64,000 bases of DNA from Vibrio harveyi NBRC 15634 = ATCC 14126 = KCTC 12724 (GCF_001591145.1 NZ_BCUF01000006.1:93745-157744); one strand, 5' to 3'. Numbered from the stretch's first letter, positions 54,912-64,000 are shown. Notes: generated from the letters alone by a model not told the origin. Numbers and translations are program-made.

Positions 54912-56027
54912 CTACGCTTTCTCAGCAAGAATGATGCGTAGAGTACGGCGTAATGGCTCTGCTGCACCCCATAATAGCTGGTCACCGACAGTGAACGCAT
55001 TTAGGAAGTCATCGCCCATTGCCATCTTACGTAGACGACCAACAGGGATTGACAGGGTACCTGTTACTTTCGCAGGCGTAAGTTCTTGAGCCGTGATGTC
55101 GCGGTCATTCGGAATCACTTTTACCCAGTCGTTGTGCGTTGCGATGATTTCTTCGATTTCATCCATTGGCACATTTTGCTTAAGCTTGATAGTCAGTGCT
55201 TGAGAGTGACTACGCATTGCACCGATACGAACACACGTACCATCAATTGGCACTGGTCCATCTTGGAAACCAAGGATCTTGTTCGCTTCTACACCCGCTT
55301 TCCACTCTTCTTTACTTTGACCGTTGTCGCGCTTGACGTCGATCCAAGGAATCAAAGAGCCAGCTAGTGGCACACCAAACTTATCGGTTGGGAATGAAGA
55401 GCCGCGCATGGTGTCGGCAACTTTTTTATCGATATCGAGAATTGAACTCGCTGGATTTGCTAGTTCAGAGCTTACTGAGTCGTTGATTACGCCCATCTGA
55501 GAAATCAGCTCACGCATGTTTTGCGCGCCTGCACCAGATGCCGCCTGGTACGTCATCGCACTCGTCCACTCGACAAGACCTTTCTCAAACAGACCGCCAA
55601 GACCCATAAGCATCAAGCTAACGGTACAGTTACCACCAACAAACGTGTTTGTACCACCGTGAATGCCTTGTTGAATTTGTTTCAGGTTAACAGGGTCCAG
55701 CGTAATGATAGAGTCGTCGACCATACGAAGTGTCGAAGCAGCATCGATCCAGTAACCTTTCCAGCCAGCTTGACGAAGCGCTGGATAAACTTTCTCTGTA
55801 TAACCACCACCTTGACACGTAATCACTGCATCAAGTTGTTTTAAACTGTCAATATCGAACGCATCTTGAAGTAAACCAGCTTCTTTACCTAAGTTTGGAG
55901 CTGGGATACCTATTTGAGACGTACTGTAGAAAACTGGCTCGATCAAATCGAAATCTTTCTCTTCAACCATACGTTGCATTAGGACTGAACCCACCATGCC
56001 GCGCCAACCAACTAAACCTACTCTCAT
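54912..56027 (-). CDS. asd: Aspartate-semialdehyde dehydrogenase
   Basis: Makes aspartate semialdehyde for lysine/DAP, methionine and threonine synthesis. The 371 residues match the E. coli-type enzyme. The NADP motif is [13 protein letters not shown], the catalytic Cys lies in [10 protein letters not shown] and the active-site His in [10 protein letters not shown]. Vibrio species often have a second asd of a different class elsewhere; this is the enteric type. No lysine riboswitch was found upstream. Confidence 0.96.
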   Translation of the reverse strand: MRVGLVGWRGMVGSVLMQRMVEEKDFDLIEPVFYSTSQIGIPAPNLGKEAGLLQDAFDIDSLKQLDAVITCQGGGYTEKVYPALRQAGWKGYWIDAASTLRMVDDSIITLDPVNLKQIQQGIHGGTNTFVGGNCTVSLMLMGLGGLFEKGLVEWTSAMTYQAASGAGAQNMRELISQMGVINDSVSSELANPASSILDIDKKVADTMRGSSFPTDKFGVPLAGSLIPWIDVKRDNGQSKEEWKAGVEANKILGFQDGPVPIDGTCVRIGAMRSHSQALTIKLKQNVPMDEIEEIIATHNDWVKVIPNDRDITAQELTPAKVTGTLSIPVGRLRKMAMGDDFLNAFTVGDQLLWGAAEPLRRTLRIILAEKA

Positions 56028-56421
56028 CGCACTAACTCTCCATGTATATTTTTAAAACTTTCTCCATAGTTCAATTTTCGACACAAAATCTCAAGCCCTA
56101 ATTTGCAAATAAACACAACTTTTTTAACGTTTACCGCGAATTTTTATAATCCAAGGTATTTTCCTCTCTTTTCTTATCGGTTCAGCACTAAAACCTACCG
56201 AGAAAACTGCCAACACTGTGCTACATGGTCTTACCACTCTGTGAGAAAACAACATTTGCAGCACATATTTTTTACATCACAAAACATTTCAAACTATTAA
56301 ACTTAAAGTTTTTTAGTTATTAATTTCACAAGCAAACGTTTTATCGGATGAAAGTCAAGATAAAGCACCAAATGTTCGAAATATAATTTTTGTTAATGTA
56401 TGTTATGCGCGATTAAAACAG
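56028..56421. other. asd/nhaC divergent region
   Basis: About 390 AT-rich bases without a gene. It must hold promoters for both genes. I searched for a lysine riboswitch, often linked with such genes, and saw none. An inverted pair TCGGT/ACCGA lies near 56178-56202. Confidence 0.5.
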
Positions 56422-56459
56422 GGAGCGGCCTTCCTCTATTGCTCCATGAACGACAGAGG
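56422..56459 (+). promoter_or_regulatory. Alternative hairpins over the nhaC ribosome site
   Basis: GGAGC (56422-56426) can pair with GCTCC (56441-56445). CCTCT in that loop (56433-56437) can pair with AGAGG (56455-56459), which is the Shine-Dalgarno sequence five bases before the ATG. The two pairings cannot form together. Confidence 0.3.
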
Positions 56460-56464
56460 CACAT

Positions 56465-57901
56465 ATGAAGCAAGTTACAACACGTCTTCCTAGTCTGATA
56501 CAGGTATTTATCTCACTAGGTTTGTTTCTTCTTTTGGCATTTTCATTTACTGCCAAATTAGACCTTCCAATCCAGCTTGCGCTGTACATTGGTTGGTTCA
56601 TTATCATGTTATTGGGTCTAAGATTAGGTCACCAATACAAAGACCTTGAAAAAGCAGCACTAAATGGGATTTCTAATGGTTTAGGTGCCGTGCTGATCCT
56701 TCTTGCTGTAGGTGCCTTAGTCGGTACTTGGATCTCTGGTGGTATCGTACCAACCATCATCTACTACGGCTTAAAAGCCATTCACCCTTCTATCTTCTTG
56801 TTAGCGACAATGATCATCTGTTCTTTGACTGCGTTAGCAACAGGCACTTCTTGGGGTGCGGCAGGTACTGCTGGTATTGCCATGATGGGAATTGGTCAAG
56901 GTCTTGGGGTTCCAGCACCAATTACAGCTGGCGCGGTTTTATCAGGTTGTTACTTTGGCGACAAAATGTCTCCACTTTCTGATTCCGTGATTCTTGCTTC
57001 TTCAATGTCAAACGTAGAAGTCGTAGAGCACATCAAAGGGATGCTGCCTATTGCCCTGATCAGTTACATCATTACGGGTATTATGTTTACTGCATTTGGC
57101 TTCCACTTCGCAGGTAAAGTGGATATGAGCCAAGTTGACTCAGTAATTCAGGCTATGGAACAACAATTTTTCATTACGCCTTATTCTTTTGTTCCAGTCA
57201 TTATCGTATTGGCTCTACTCGCTATGCGCATGCCTTCTTTCCCTGTGATCAGCTTCGGTTCACTACTAGGTATTATCTGGGCAGTAATGATTCAGGATGT
57301 AGACTTCCTAACGGCATTCAATACCGCTTGGGCACCATTTGCAATTTCTTCGGGTGTGGATTTCATTGACTCGATTCTGAACCGAGGCGGTATGTCTTCT
57401 ATGCTAGGTTCTGTTGCAGTTATCGTATTTGGTCTTGGTTTTGGTGGCTTGCTAGATAAGGTGGGCGTGCTTGAGACAATTGCGAAACTGTTCGAGCGAC
57501 GTGTTCAAAGTGCGGGTTCTCTGGCGACAAGCACCATTGGTACAGCTTTCATGGGTAACGTATTCGGCTCGGCGATGTACGTATCACTGATTCTGACACC
57601 AAAAATCTGTGCGAAAAACTACGATCGCCTTGGCTACAAACGTAAAAACCTATCTCGTAACGCCGAATTCGGCGGTACGTTAACGTCAGGTATGGTGCCT
57701 TGGAGTGATAACGGCATCTACATGGCGAGTATTCTGGGTGTGGCAACATTGTCTTACGCGCCATTCATGTGGTTGAGCTTCGTGTGTATTATCGTCACTA
57801 TCTTCACGTCGTACATGGGTTGGTTTGTCGACAAATGCGAACCAACAGCACCAGCAACAGAAGAACAAGCAGAAGGTGAACTAAAGCAGCAAACGGCTTA
57901 A
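56465..57901 (+). CDS. nhaC: NhaC family Na+/H+ antiporter
   Basis: A 478-residue inner-membrane protein with 11-12 helices of the NhaC family. Signatures include ATGTSWGAAGTAGIAMMGIG (about 122-142), YFGDKMSPLSDSVILASS (about 165-182), and GGTLTSGMVPWSDNGIYMASILGV. NhaC members exchange sodium for protons, and some are coupled to amino or dicarboxylic acids (MleN), so the substrate is not certain. The ribosome site AGAGG may be hidden in a leader hairpin. Confidence 0.88.
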   Translation: MKQVTTRLPSLIQVFISLGLFLLLAFSFTAKLDLPIQLALYIGWFIIMLLGLRLGHQYKDLEKAALNGISNGLGAVLILLAVGALVGTWISGGIVPTIIYYGLKAIHPSIFLLATMIICSLTALATGTSWGAAGTAGIAMMGIGQGLGVPAPITAGAVLSGCYFGDKMSPLSDSVILASSMSNVEVVEHIKGMLPIALISYIITGIMFTAFGFHFAGKVDMSQVDSVIQAMEQQFFITPYSFVPVIIVLALLAMRMPSFPVISFGSLLGIIWAVMIQDVDFLTAFNTAWAPFAISSGVDFIDSILNRGGMSSMLGSVAVIVFGLGFGGLLDKVGVLETIAKLFERRVQSAGSLATSTIGTAFMGNVFGSAMYVSLILTPKICAKNYDRLGYKRKNLSRNAEFGGTLTSGMVPWSDNGIYMASILGVATLSYAPFMWLSFVCIIVTIFTSYMGWFVDKCEPTAPATEEQAEGELKQQTA

Positions 57902-57928
57902 ATAGTTCTAACTTTCAATAGAATAGAA

Positions 57929-57956
57929 AAAGGACCGACGATTCGGTCCTTTTTTA
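57929..57956. terminator. Terminator after nhaC
   Basis: AAAAAGGACCGA and TCGGTCCTTTTTT form a strong stem with T run, between convergent genes. Confidence 0.88.
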
Positions 57957-57985
57957 TGTTTGTCGTTTGGCTAAGCTCTGGCTAA

Positions 57986-59149
57986 TCAGGCAGATTTGGT
58001 ACCTGCTCTTACCGCTGAACGTTTACCTAAGGCATAGCCCAAAACAAGAGGAGCAAAGAAGATCACTAGGATGAACAAAATGAAGTAGATGATGGTGCTC
58101 TTCACCAGTTCGATCAGTTTATCCATTGCAAGGTTCACAACCTCTTGTGAAACGTGGTCGAGGTCTTGCGCAAACTTCTCTCTTTCGTTTGTAATAATTT
58201 GAGCAATCTCTTGGCGTTCTCTCGCCACCATTTTTTCTAGTGCTTGTCGCTCTTCACTCAACTGAACCAAGCGCTCTTCTGTTTTCTGGTCGATATCTTC
58301 AACAAGTGGCTGCAACTGCACTGCCATTTGCTGTGCCAAGTTACGCATATACTCAGGGTTATTATCGATAAAGTCTTTCAACGACTCAGAAGTAACCTTC
58401 AAGCTGTTTAGCGCTGCATTTACTTGTTCGATACTTGCTGAGCTATTGAGTGCGAGCAACTGCGCTTTCCATGTCATGATTTTGGGTGTTTGTTCAGACA
58501 CTAAGCTCAAACGATCAGACACATCACCGATAGCCTCAGGCATCGTACCCAATGTCGTTACAGCTTCTTCCTCACTGATCTGATTCGCTTGTAACCAAGC
58601 TCGATAAGCTGGTGTACGGATCATACTCAAATCCGCGAATGGGTATTTCTCAACAAAGTCAGCCACAAACACTTTGGTTTTCGAGTACACGTCTTTTTTC
58701 AACAAAGATTGTGCAAGCTTATCGACTTCCTTGGCTAAGTGAGCAGACACTTGTTGTGCTTCCCCGGTAGTGAATAGATCTTTCCCTGCACCGACACTGA
58801 AGAACTGGTCCATTTGGTGAGTAAATACCCACGTGTCAATCAGAGCCGCCATTGGCGAGACTTGGTAAGCGGCAGCTTGAAGCCCTTCTTCCGCATTGAT
58901 TTTCCAAAGTAAAATATAAGATTGGTTTACTTTGTCGTTAGGCTCGTAGTTGTCTTGGAGCACATCGGCAGCTTGCTCTACTTGAGCAAAGAACTGCTGA
59001 GCGTATTCACGCGTCATAATGCGCATGTTTAGCTCTTGTTTGGTGAGCGGTACAGTTTGACTATCGATTTTTACTTCTAAGAGAGAGCATCCCGAAAGGC
59101 TTAAAACCAGACAGGCTATCAACCAAGAAGACAGTCGGCGGATGAACAT
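57986..59149 (-). CDS. Predicted lipoprotein with coiled coil and C-terminal membrane helix
   Basis: I do not recognise this gene as a named family. Start ATG 59149 gives 387 residues with a lipoprotein signal (RRLSSWLIACLVLSLSGC; lipobox LSGC). Residues 50-270 look helical. A charged coiled coil (VQLSEERQALEKMVARERQEIAQI) spans about 290-340, then a hydrophobic helix (about 355-377, IIYFILFILVIFFAPLVLGYAL) and a basic tail. Lipid at one end and a membrane helix at the other suggest a periplasmic structural or signalling part. It lies 111 bases behind the HPt gene on the same strand. Confidence 0.7.
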   Translation of the reverse strand: MFIRRLSSWLIACLVLSLSGCSLLEVKIDSQTVPLTKQELNMRIMTREYAQQFFAQVEQAADVLQDNYEPNDKVNQSYILLWKINAEEGLQAAAYQVSPMAALIDTWVFTHQMDQFFSVGAGKDLFTTGEAQQVSAHLAKEVDKLAQSLLKKDVYSKTKVFVADFVEKYPFADLSMIRTPAYRAWLQANQISEEEAVTTLGTMPEAIGDVSDRLSLVSEQTPKIMTWKAQLLALNSSASIEQVNAALNSLKVTSESLKDFIDNNPEYMRNLAQQMAVQLQPLVEDIDQKTEERLVQLSEERQALEKMVARERQEIAQIITNEREKFAQDLDHVSQEVVNLAMDKLIELVKSTIIYFILFILVIFFAPLVLGYALGKRSAVRAGTKSA

Positions 59150-59260
59150 GAAATTACCTATGATCAAATGGTGTAGGACAGGAACAATGACGAACCAAAG
59201 CATAAGGTTCGCAAGCGCCCCTTAATACCTGAATCTCTACTATTTTAAGTCAGAGGAATA

Positions 59261-60610
59261 TCAATCTGTTAGCACTTCTCGAATGTTTTCACTATTAAGA
59301 ACTGCCTCAGCAAAAAGTGTCGTTTTCTGCAGGGTATCTTCCAACATATCCAGCTTGTCTGTAACGACTTCCTGACCTTGTTTAATTAAAGATTCGATAT
59401 CCCCAGATATATAGTGTAGAGGCATCGCTCCAATGCTGCCTGACACTCCCTTCAAGCTATGGGCGATACGCTGAGCGTGTTCTTCATCCTTACCCTCGGC
59501 TATCAATGTTCTTAGCTTCGTACCATCTTCAGAATGATCTTGTATGAAAACCTCTAACAACATACGCACAGACTCTTCATCACCAGAGAGCGAATCAAGC
59601 ATTTTCTCTATATCGATATAAGGCTCATCCGTCTCCACGCTCACACTCGCGGCTAAAGAAGATGCATCGTCATTCTCTTCTTCTAGAGGAGTGGTTGGTT
59701 TTACCACATCCACTGGCATGCGCTCCTCACCACTTGGCTCGGTAACTTGCTTCTCTGTCGGCAAAATCACTTCAGATGGGTTCGGCTTCATTGGTGTATC
59801 CGTTTTTTCACAAGGTTGAATTGGAGCATCTAAGACTGGAGTTTCCTTGTAGAACAGAGCCCAAGAAACCACCGCGAGTAAGGAACCACTTACTAACACT
59901 AAAAAGGAGATGTAAAACATCAGCTTTTGTTCAAGGGAGTTAATGACAGAGGCAAACTGATTAGAAAATTCAGGGTTAAGCAATTGGCTAGCGAGGTGGC
60001 TGCCTTGAGCATGAGCGGCAAGCACACTTGACGTTTGAGCCAATCGACGTTGGAATGCCCCTTGCTCTTTTTGCTCTAGCTTTTGTGACTCGGTAAAAAG
60101 AGAATCAAGCTCTTGGTAAGTATCTGAGCTTGTCGCTGCATCGCTAAACATGGCTTCTAAGACCAAAGCACCTAAGCGATAGTACATGGTTCTCAGTTGC
60201 TCAGAGTTACTGGCTGACTCTCGGCTATTATGGAGTTGGTCAGCCAGAGCGACTAGCTCACTATCGCTACCGATAAATGTTCTCGCGCCTTCAAGAAAGC
60301 GATCAGTTGAATAAAGCAGTTGCGTTAAGTCCGGGCCACCCCAGCGGTCAGAGTACTCGCTCTGCAATTGCAAACGAACTGCATAAACAAGCTGAAGTTT
60401 GAGAGAGACTTGGTCAACGTGCTGAGCACGATAAGGCAGCTCAAAGTTAAAGATATGACGCACTTCATCAACCTTGCTGCTGAGTTCATCAACGGTTGAA
60501 ATCGTACGTATGGTTTGTTGAGCTTGCAGCCAAATACCCACAGCAAAGGCACACCATACCGCAAACAAAAACCAGATTGCTTGTTTTATTCCCTCTTTGA
60601 ATTGCAGCAA
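59261..60610 (-). CDS. Membrane-anchored HPt-domain protein without kinase domain
   Basis: Start is uncertain: TTG 60610 has GAGGAA before it (449 residues); the frame extends to a GTG at 60676. Helix 1 (KQAIWFLFAVWCAFAVGIWL) and helix 2 (FYISFLVLVSGSLLAVVSWALF) bracket a helical periplasmic region of about 200 residues like the sensor of TorS-type kinases. A flexible Pro/Glu-rich linker follows, then an HPt domain with phospho-His384 in RIAHSLKGVSGSIGA. No HisKA, HATPase or receiver domain is present, so it must be phosphorylated by another kinase or act as a phosphate sink. Confidence 0.78.
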   Translation of the reverse strand: MLQFKEGIKQAIWFLFAVWCAFAVGIWLQAQQTIRTISTVDELSSKVDEVRHIFNFELPYRAQHVDQVSLKLQLVYAVRLQLQSEYSDRWGGPDLTQLLYSTDRFLEGARTFIGSDSELVALADQLHNSRESASNSEQLRTMYYRLGALVLEAMFSDAATSSDTYQELDSLFTESQKLEQKEQGAFQRRLAQTSSVLAAHAQGSHLASQLLNPEFSNQFASVINSLEQKLMFYISFLVLVSGSLLAVVSWALFYKETPVLDAPIQPCEKTDTPMKPNPSEVILPTEKQVTEPSGEERMPVDVVKPTTPLEEENDDASSLAASVSVETDEPYIDIEKMLDSLSGDEESVRMLLEVFIQDHSEDGTKLRTLIAEGKDEEHAQRIAHSLKGVSGSIGAMPLHYISGDIESLIKQGQEVVTDKLDMLEDTLQKTTLFAEAVLNSENIREVLTD

Positions 60611-60684
60611 CGCCCATTCCTCAATTATCTCTATTAATAACAAGCATATACCATGAATTGCGCTTTTAGTGTGCACACTTCACA

Positions 60685-60716
60685 TAAAAAAAGAGAGCAC
60701 AATGCTCTCTTCTTTC
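60685..60716 (-). terminator. Terminator after yejK
   Basis: AGAGAGCA and TGCTCTCT form a stem around a tiny loop; the minus strand continues with seven T residues. Confidence 0.85.
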
Positions 60717-60718
60717 AA

Positions 60719-61717
60719 TTAATTACGGCTCAACTGATCTTTCAAGTTTGGCGGTGTGCCTTTAATCGTAAGCGTGTCTGTCTCTGGATCGTAGAAAATA
60801 CGCTCACCCAGCAACAGGCTATCAAAGCTAATATTTAAGCCGCCACCAGCACCAACGTACTTAGTTAGTTTACGCACTGTAGAACGGTCGCCTGGGAATG
60901 ACTCTTCCAACTCGTAACCTTGCTCTTTGGTGAAATCCATAAAGCTAGTACCATCTTGGCTAGGAGGAAGCTCACCAGACAGTTCAGAGATTTGCACCTC
61001 GTCGCCTGATTTAATTTGCTCGTTACAGTAATTGTAAACCTGCTTTTTGTATTCGTTCGCTTCTTGCTTTTCTAACTTAGAATCGGCACAGAAATCTTCC
61101 ACCGCCTGCATCAGCACTTGGTTTTGCTGTTTAGTGTCTAAACCAACATCCGCTTGCAAGAAATCCAAGAAGAAGTCTGCCACTTTACGACCTACGCGAC
61201 CTTTGATGTAAGAAAGGTAACGGTTTGAATCACGATCAGTGTCATAACTCGATAGATCGATGCGTGCCGCGATGTCCATCTTAGTGATGTCTAAATAATC
61301 CGTAGCATCGATATCTAAGCCTTCTGTCACTTTTAGGCTTTGGTTCATTGGTAAGATACCAATAAATAAATAATCCGTAGCCAAGCTCTGATACTCAGCA
61401 AAGACTAAGATACCTTCGTCAGCAAATGGGTACTTGATCAACTCTTCTTTCAAGCGATTTGCACTAATTTGTGAGAAATCATAAAAATCTCTCTCTCCTT
61501 TACGCATTTCTTGAAGCCAAAACTGAAATTCGCTGTCTGATTGGAAAGAGCCGAAGCCTTTTCCTGCTTTAGAATGGAATACGCGATGCAGTTCCGCGAC
61601 AAGGTTTTCTGTTGAGGTATCGTTTTCTAACGACGCCGGGCGAAGTTTAACAACCAGTTCGTCCTGATCGTTTTTGCACAATTGATGCAGAATAACGTTT
61701 GAAAGATGAAGGCTCAT
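60719..61717 (-). CDS. yejK: Nucleoid-associated protein YejK (NdpA)
   Basis: A 332-residue cytoplasmic nucleoid-associated protein of the NA37/YejK family, similar in length to the E. coli protein (335). Family segments are FHSKAGKGFGSFQSDSEF, YLDITKMDIAARIDLSSY, YLSYIKGRVGRKVADFFLDFL and the C-terminal DSLLLGERIFYDPETDTLTIKG. It is divergent from yejL-yejM, as in E. coli. Confidence 0.95.
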   Translation of the reverse strand: MSLHLSNVILHQLCKNDQDELVVKLRPASLENDTSTENLVAELHRVFHSKAGKGFGSFQSDSEFQFWLQEMRKGERDFYDFSQISANRLKEELIKYPFADEGILVFAEYQSLATDYLFIGILPMNQSLKVTEGLDIDATDYLDITKMDIAARIDLSSYDTDRDSNRYLSYIKGRVGRKVADFFLDFLQADVGLDTKQQNQVLMQAVEDFCADSKLEKQEANEYKKQVYNYCNEQIKSGDEVQISELSGELPPSQDGTSFMDFTKEQGYELEESFPGDRSTVRKLTKYVGAGGGLNISFDSLLLGERIFYDPETDTLTIKGTPPNLKDQLSRN

Positions 61718-61802
61718 AGTGATTTTATCTTGCTACAAGGTTTAAGTTGTTGGGCATTGTAGGTTATCATAAGCCGCTTTTACTATCATTATTAGAGTCT
61801 TT

Positions 61803-62030
61803 ATGCCGATTACATCTAAATATACTGACGAACAAGTAGAGAAAATTCTTGCTGAAGTGGGTGCTGTTCTTGAAAAACACGCTGCTTCTCCTGAGTTGAC
61901 GCTAATGATTGCCGGAAATATCGCAACCAATGTCTTAAATCAACAAGTTGCTGCTTCACAACGCAAAGTTATTGCTGAAAAATTTGCTCAGGCACTGATG
62001 TCTTCTCTTGAAGCGCCAAAATCACACTAA
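61803..62030 (+). CDS. yejL: UPF0352 protein YejL
   Basis: A 75-residue helical protein of the YejL family ([22 protein letters not shown] start, [11 protein letters not shown] middle). It forms small helical dimers in solved homologues; the role is unknown. It lies 22 bases before yejM and is probably co-transcribed. Confidence 0.95.
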   Translation: MPITSKYTDEQVEKILAEVGAVLEKHAASPELTLMIAGNIATNVLNQQVAASQRKVIAEKFAQALMSSLEAPKSH

Positions 62031-62052
62031 AAACGGATAATAGAACAAGTAC

Positions 62053-63861
62053 ATGGTAGACAGCGGAAACTCATACGGCGAACGCGTATCCCGACTAGTA
62101 GGTTGGGGGCATTGGTTTGCATTCTTCAACATCGTCGCTTCGATGTTGATAGGTACACGCTATATCGTTCAATCGCCTTGGCCAGAAACCCTGATGGGTC
62201 AATTCTATTTGGCGGTTTCGTGGGTGGGGCATTTTGGCTTTCTTGTTTTTGCTCTGTACTTATTGGTTCTATTTCCGCTGACGTTTGTCCTGCCATCTAG
62301 GAAACTCTTCCGTTTGGTGGCAGTGATATTTGCTACGGTTGGTCAAACCGTGCTGCTGATTGATACTCAAGCGTATCAATCAATTAATCTGCACCTAAAC
62401 CCTGTGGTTTGGGAGTTGTTGTTTAGCGAAGACAAAAGCGCACTCAGCTCAGATCTCCAACATTTATTTGTTGTGATGCCGCTGATCTTCCTTGTTCAAC
62501 TCGCTTTATCTGAATGGGTATGGCGTAAACAGCGCAAACTTTCTCATAAACACGTTGGTCGACCATTGGCTGCCGTGTTCTTCTTAAGCTTCATCGCGAG
62601 CCATTTGGTTTACATCTGGGCTGATGCTTACTTCTACAATCCTATTACCAGCCAACGCTCTAACTTCCCACTGTCATACCCTATGACAGCGAAGAGCTTT
62701 ATGGAAAAACACGGTCTTCTTGACCGCGAAGAGTACCTAAAACGCTTAGCTGAGAACCAAGGTAATATTGATTTAGTAAGCTACCCACTAGAGAAGTTAG
62801 AATTCAATCGTCGTGTTAACAAGTTAAACGTGCTGATGATCAGCGTGAACAACTTACGTGCCGACGCATTAAACCAAGACGAAATGCCGAGCTTGTACCA
62901 GTTCGCACAAGACAATCAAAACTTTGTTAATCATTACAGTTCGAGCAATGATACATACGGTGCATTTGGTCTGTTCTATGGTTTACCGAGTAGCTACGCA
63001 AGTAGCATCAAAGCTCAAGGTAGCGCACCAGTTATGCTAGATGTACTGAAAGATCAGGGTTATAGCTTTGGTTTATTCAGTGGCAATGGCTTTGAAGAAG
63101 ACTTGTATTCTGAAGTTATCTTCCGCGGCTTAAACTTGGCAAACTCACTCGATGGAAGCCAAGCTCATACCGATCCACAATCTATTTCTGCGTGGAACAC
63201 ATGGCTAACAGAGCAAGCCCAGCAGCCTTGGTTTAGCTTCATTGAAGTGACAACCGTTGATAACTTCGAATCAGAAACGATGGCAGCGAATGAAGAGCTC
63301 CCTGCTAGCGAGCGATTCAAGCAAGCTTACGAGCAAGCGGTAAAATCGGCTGATAAAACAGTTGCGAAGATCATCGCAGACCTAGAAGAAAAGCAACTGC
63401 TTGCAAACACGATTGTGGTTATTACCTCAAACCATGGTAGCGAGTTCAACGAAACCAATACCAACAGTTGGGGCGCAAACAGCAACTACAGCAAATATCA
63501 ACTGCAAGTGCCTATGGTTATCCATTGGCCAGGTATGCTACCAGCGGAATTTACCCACAGTACAAGCCACTTAGACTTGTCAGTGACACTGTTGCAAGAC
63601 ATGCTGGGCGTATCTTCAAACCCATACGATTACAGCAGCGGGCGTAATTTGTTTGATGAAAGTCGCCGTCGTTGGATCTTAGCCGGCGATACACGTGAAA
63701 TCGCACTGATCACCGGCTCTCAAACGACCGTTATCGATAAGTTTGGTAACTACAAGCTGTACGATGACAATTACAAGCGTTTACGCGAAACATCGCCTAA
63801 ACTGCCTGTTCTAATGCAAGGTTTGACAGAGCTTCAACGCTTCTATTCTAAAAGCAATTAA
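62053..63861 (+). CDS. yejM: Inner-membrane LPS-regulating protein YejM (PbgA/LapC)
   Basis: A 602-residue essential-type protein in E. coli, where it senses lipopolysaccharide and controls LpxC turnover with LapB and FtsH. Five N-terminal helices (about 15-195, DUF3413) are followed by a periplasmic sulfatase-like domain (about 255-600) with NVLMISVNNLRADALN in place of the sulfatase metal/nucleophile motif and TSNHGSEFNET. Loss of the usual catalytic residues fits a non-enzymatic sensor. It follows yejL by 22 bases. Confidence 0.95.
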   Translation: MVDSGNSYGERVSRLVGWGHWFAFFNIVASMLIGTRYIVQSPWPETLMGQFYLAVSWVGHFGFLVFALYLLVLFPLTFVLPSRKLFRLVAVIFATVGQTVLLIDTQAYQSINLHLNPVVWELLFSEDKSALSSDLQHLFVVMPLIFLVQLALSEWVWRKQRKLSHKHVGRPLAAVFFLSFIASHLVYIWADAYFYNPITSQRSNFPLSYPMTAKSFMEKHGLLDREEYLKRLAENQGNIDLVSYPLEKLEFNRRVNKLNVLMISVNNLRADALNQDEMPSLYQFAQDNQNFVNHYSSSNDTYGAFGLFYGLPSSYASSIKAQGSAPVMLDVLKDQGYSFGLFSGNGFEEDLYSEVIFRGLNLANSLDGSQAHTDPQSISAWNTWLTEQAQQPWFSFIEVTTVDNFESETMAANEELPASERFKQAYEQAVKSADKTVAKIIADLEEKQLLANTIVVITSNHGSEFNETNTNSWGANSNYSKYQLQVPMVIHWPGMLPAEFTHSTSHLDLSVTLLQDMLGVSSNPYDYSSGRNLFDESRRRWILAGDTREIALITGSQTTVIDKFGNYKLYDDNYKRLRETSPKLPVLMQGLTELQRFYSKSN

Positions 63862-63867
63862 TTGAAC

Positions 63868-63896
63868 AAAAGCTCTCCACCCGGAGAGCTTTTTTG
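63868..63896 (+). terminator. Terminator after yejM
   Basis: AAAAGCTCTCC and GGAGAGCTTTTTT with a small loop and T run. Confidence 0.87.
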
Positions 63897-63958
63897 ATTC
63901 TTTTCTCCACAAACAACACAAAATCGTGCACTAAACGTCCAAACGATTCATTTTAGGG

Positions 63959-63987
63959 TTTACAAGATTTTCAAAGCCTTATATTAT
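63959..63987 (+). promoter_or_regulatory. Stable-RNA promoter at the right edge
   Basis: TTTACA (63959-63964) and TATTAT (63982-63987) are 17 bases apart and are followed by GCGCC. This fits a tRNA promoter. In E. coli tRNA-Pro (proL) follows yejM, so a tRNA is expected just past the window. Confidence 0.65.
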
Positions 63988-64000
63988 GCGCCTCAACAAA

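Noticed and set aside
56028..56464. Lysine riboswitch before asd or nhaC
   Set aside because: Both gene types are linked to this riboswitch in other bacteria, but the conserved L-box segments were not seen on either strand.

Overview
The window is a stretch of chromosome from a marine gammaproteobacterium of the genus Vibrio, most likely the Harveyi clade (V. harveyi, campbellii, parahaemolyticus, alginolyticus). This rests on a LuxO-LuxU pair with a Qrr1 small RNA gene beside it, a MotY sodium-motor protein, an rnf operon whose RnfC carries a long repeat tail, several sodium/proton antiporters, and palindromic intergenic repeats of the kind scattered through Vibrio genomes. Gene order is core-genome in character. 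I see no insertion sequence, prophage, integron or CRISPR array.

Layout. 1-2.7 kb: end of nhaB, dsbB, a YecA/SEC-C protein and dusC. 2.7-9.8 kb: a membrane diguanylate cyclase, a MalZ-like GH13 glycosidase, a three-gene ABC importer of the TrpX type, and yfbV. 10.1-13.7 kb: ackA-pta. 13.7-22 kb: an MgtC/DUF4010 membrane protein, glutathionyl-hydroquinone reductase and oppABCDF. The opp operon ends in a 3' UTR that looks like the OppZ small RNA and can pair with the oppB leader. 22.4-25.4 kb: moaABCDE behind a molybdenum-cofactor riboswitch. 25.5-30.6 kb: yvcK-like gene, luxU-luxO, qrr1 and uvrB. 30.6-31.3 kb: a cluster of DnaA boxes beside uvrB (where E. coli keeps DARS1) and tRNA-Asn. 31.6-41 kb: a stand-alone pyruvate formate-lyase, rnfABCDGE and nth.

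41-49 kb: gloA, a DUF2753 gene with a Fur-box-like site, motY, rnt, a Na+/H+ antiporter-family protein, a DsbA-like protein, grxD, sodB, a VC2046-family protein and an SDR. 49-54 kb: adhE, a MarC-family protein and a voltage-gated potassium channel with a zinc-ribbon tail. 54-64 kb: an orphan MshA-like pilin, asd, an NhaC-type antiporter, a lipoprotein and a kinase-less membrane HPt protein, then yejK, yejL and yejM. The window ends on a stable-RNA promoter, probably for tRNA-Pro.

How it works together. ackA-pta, the pyruvate formate-lyase and adhE are mixed-acid fermentation and overflow enzymes. Rnf couples ferredoxin/NADH redox to ion movement, and three Na+/H+ antiporter-family proteins fit a sodium-based bioenergetic life. 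LuxU-LuxO-Qrr1 is the core of the quorum-sensing circuit. The less ordinary points are the RNA elements (Moco riboswitch, Qrr1, OppZ candidate), the DARS1-like site, the membrane HPt/lipoprotein pair, the orphan pilin and two forms of one palindromic repeat related by a simple deletion.
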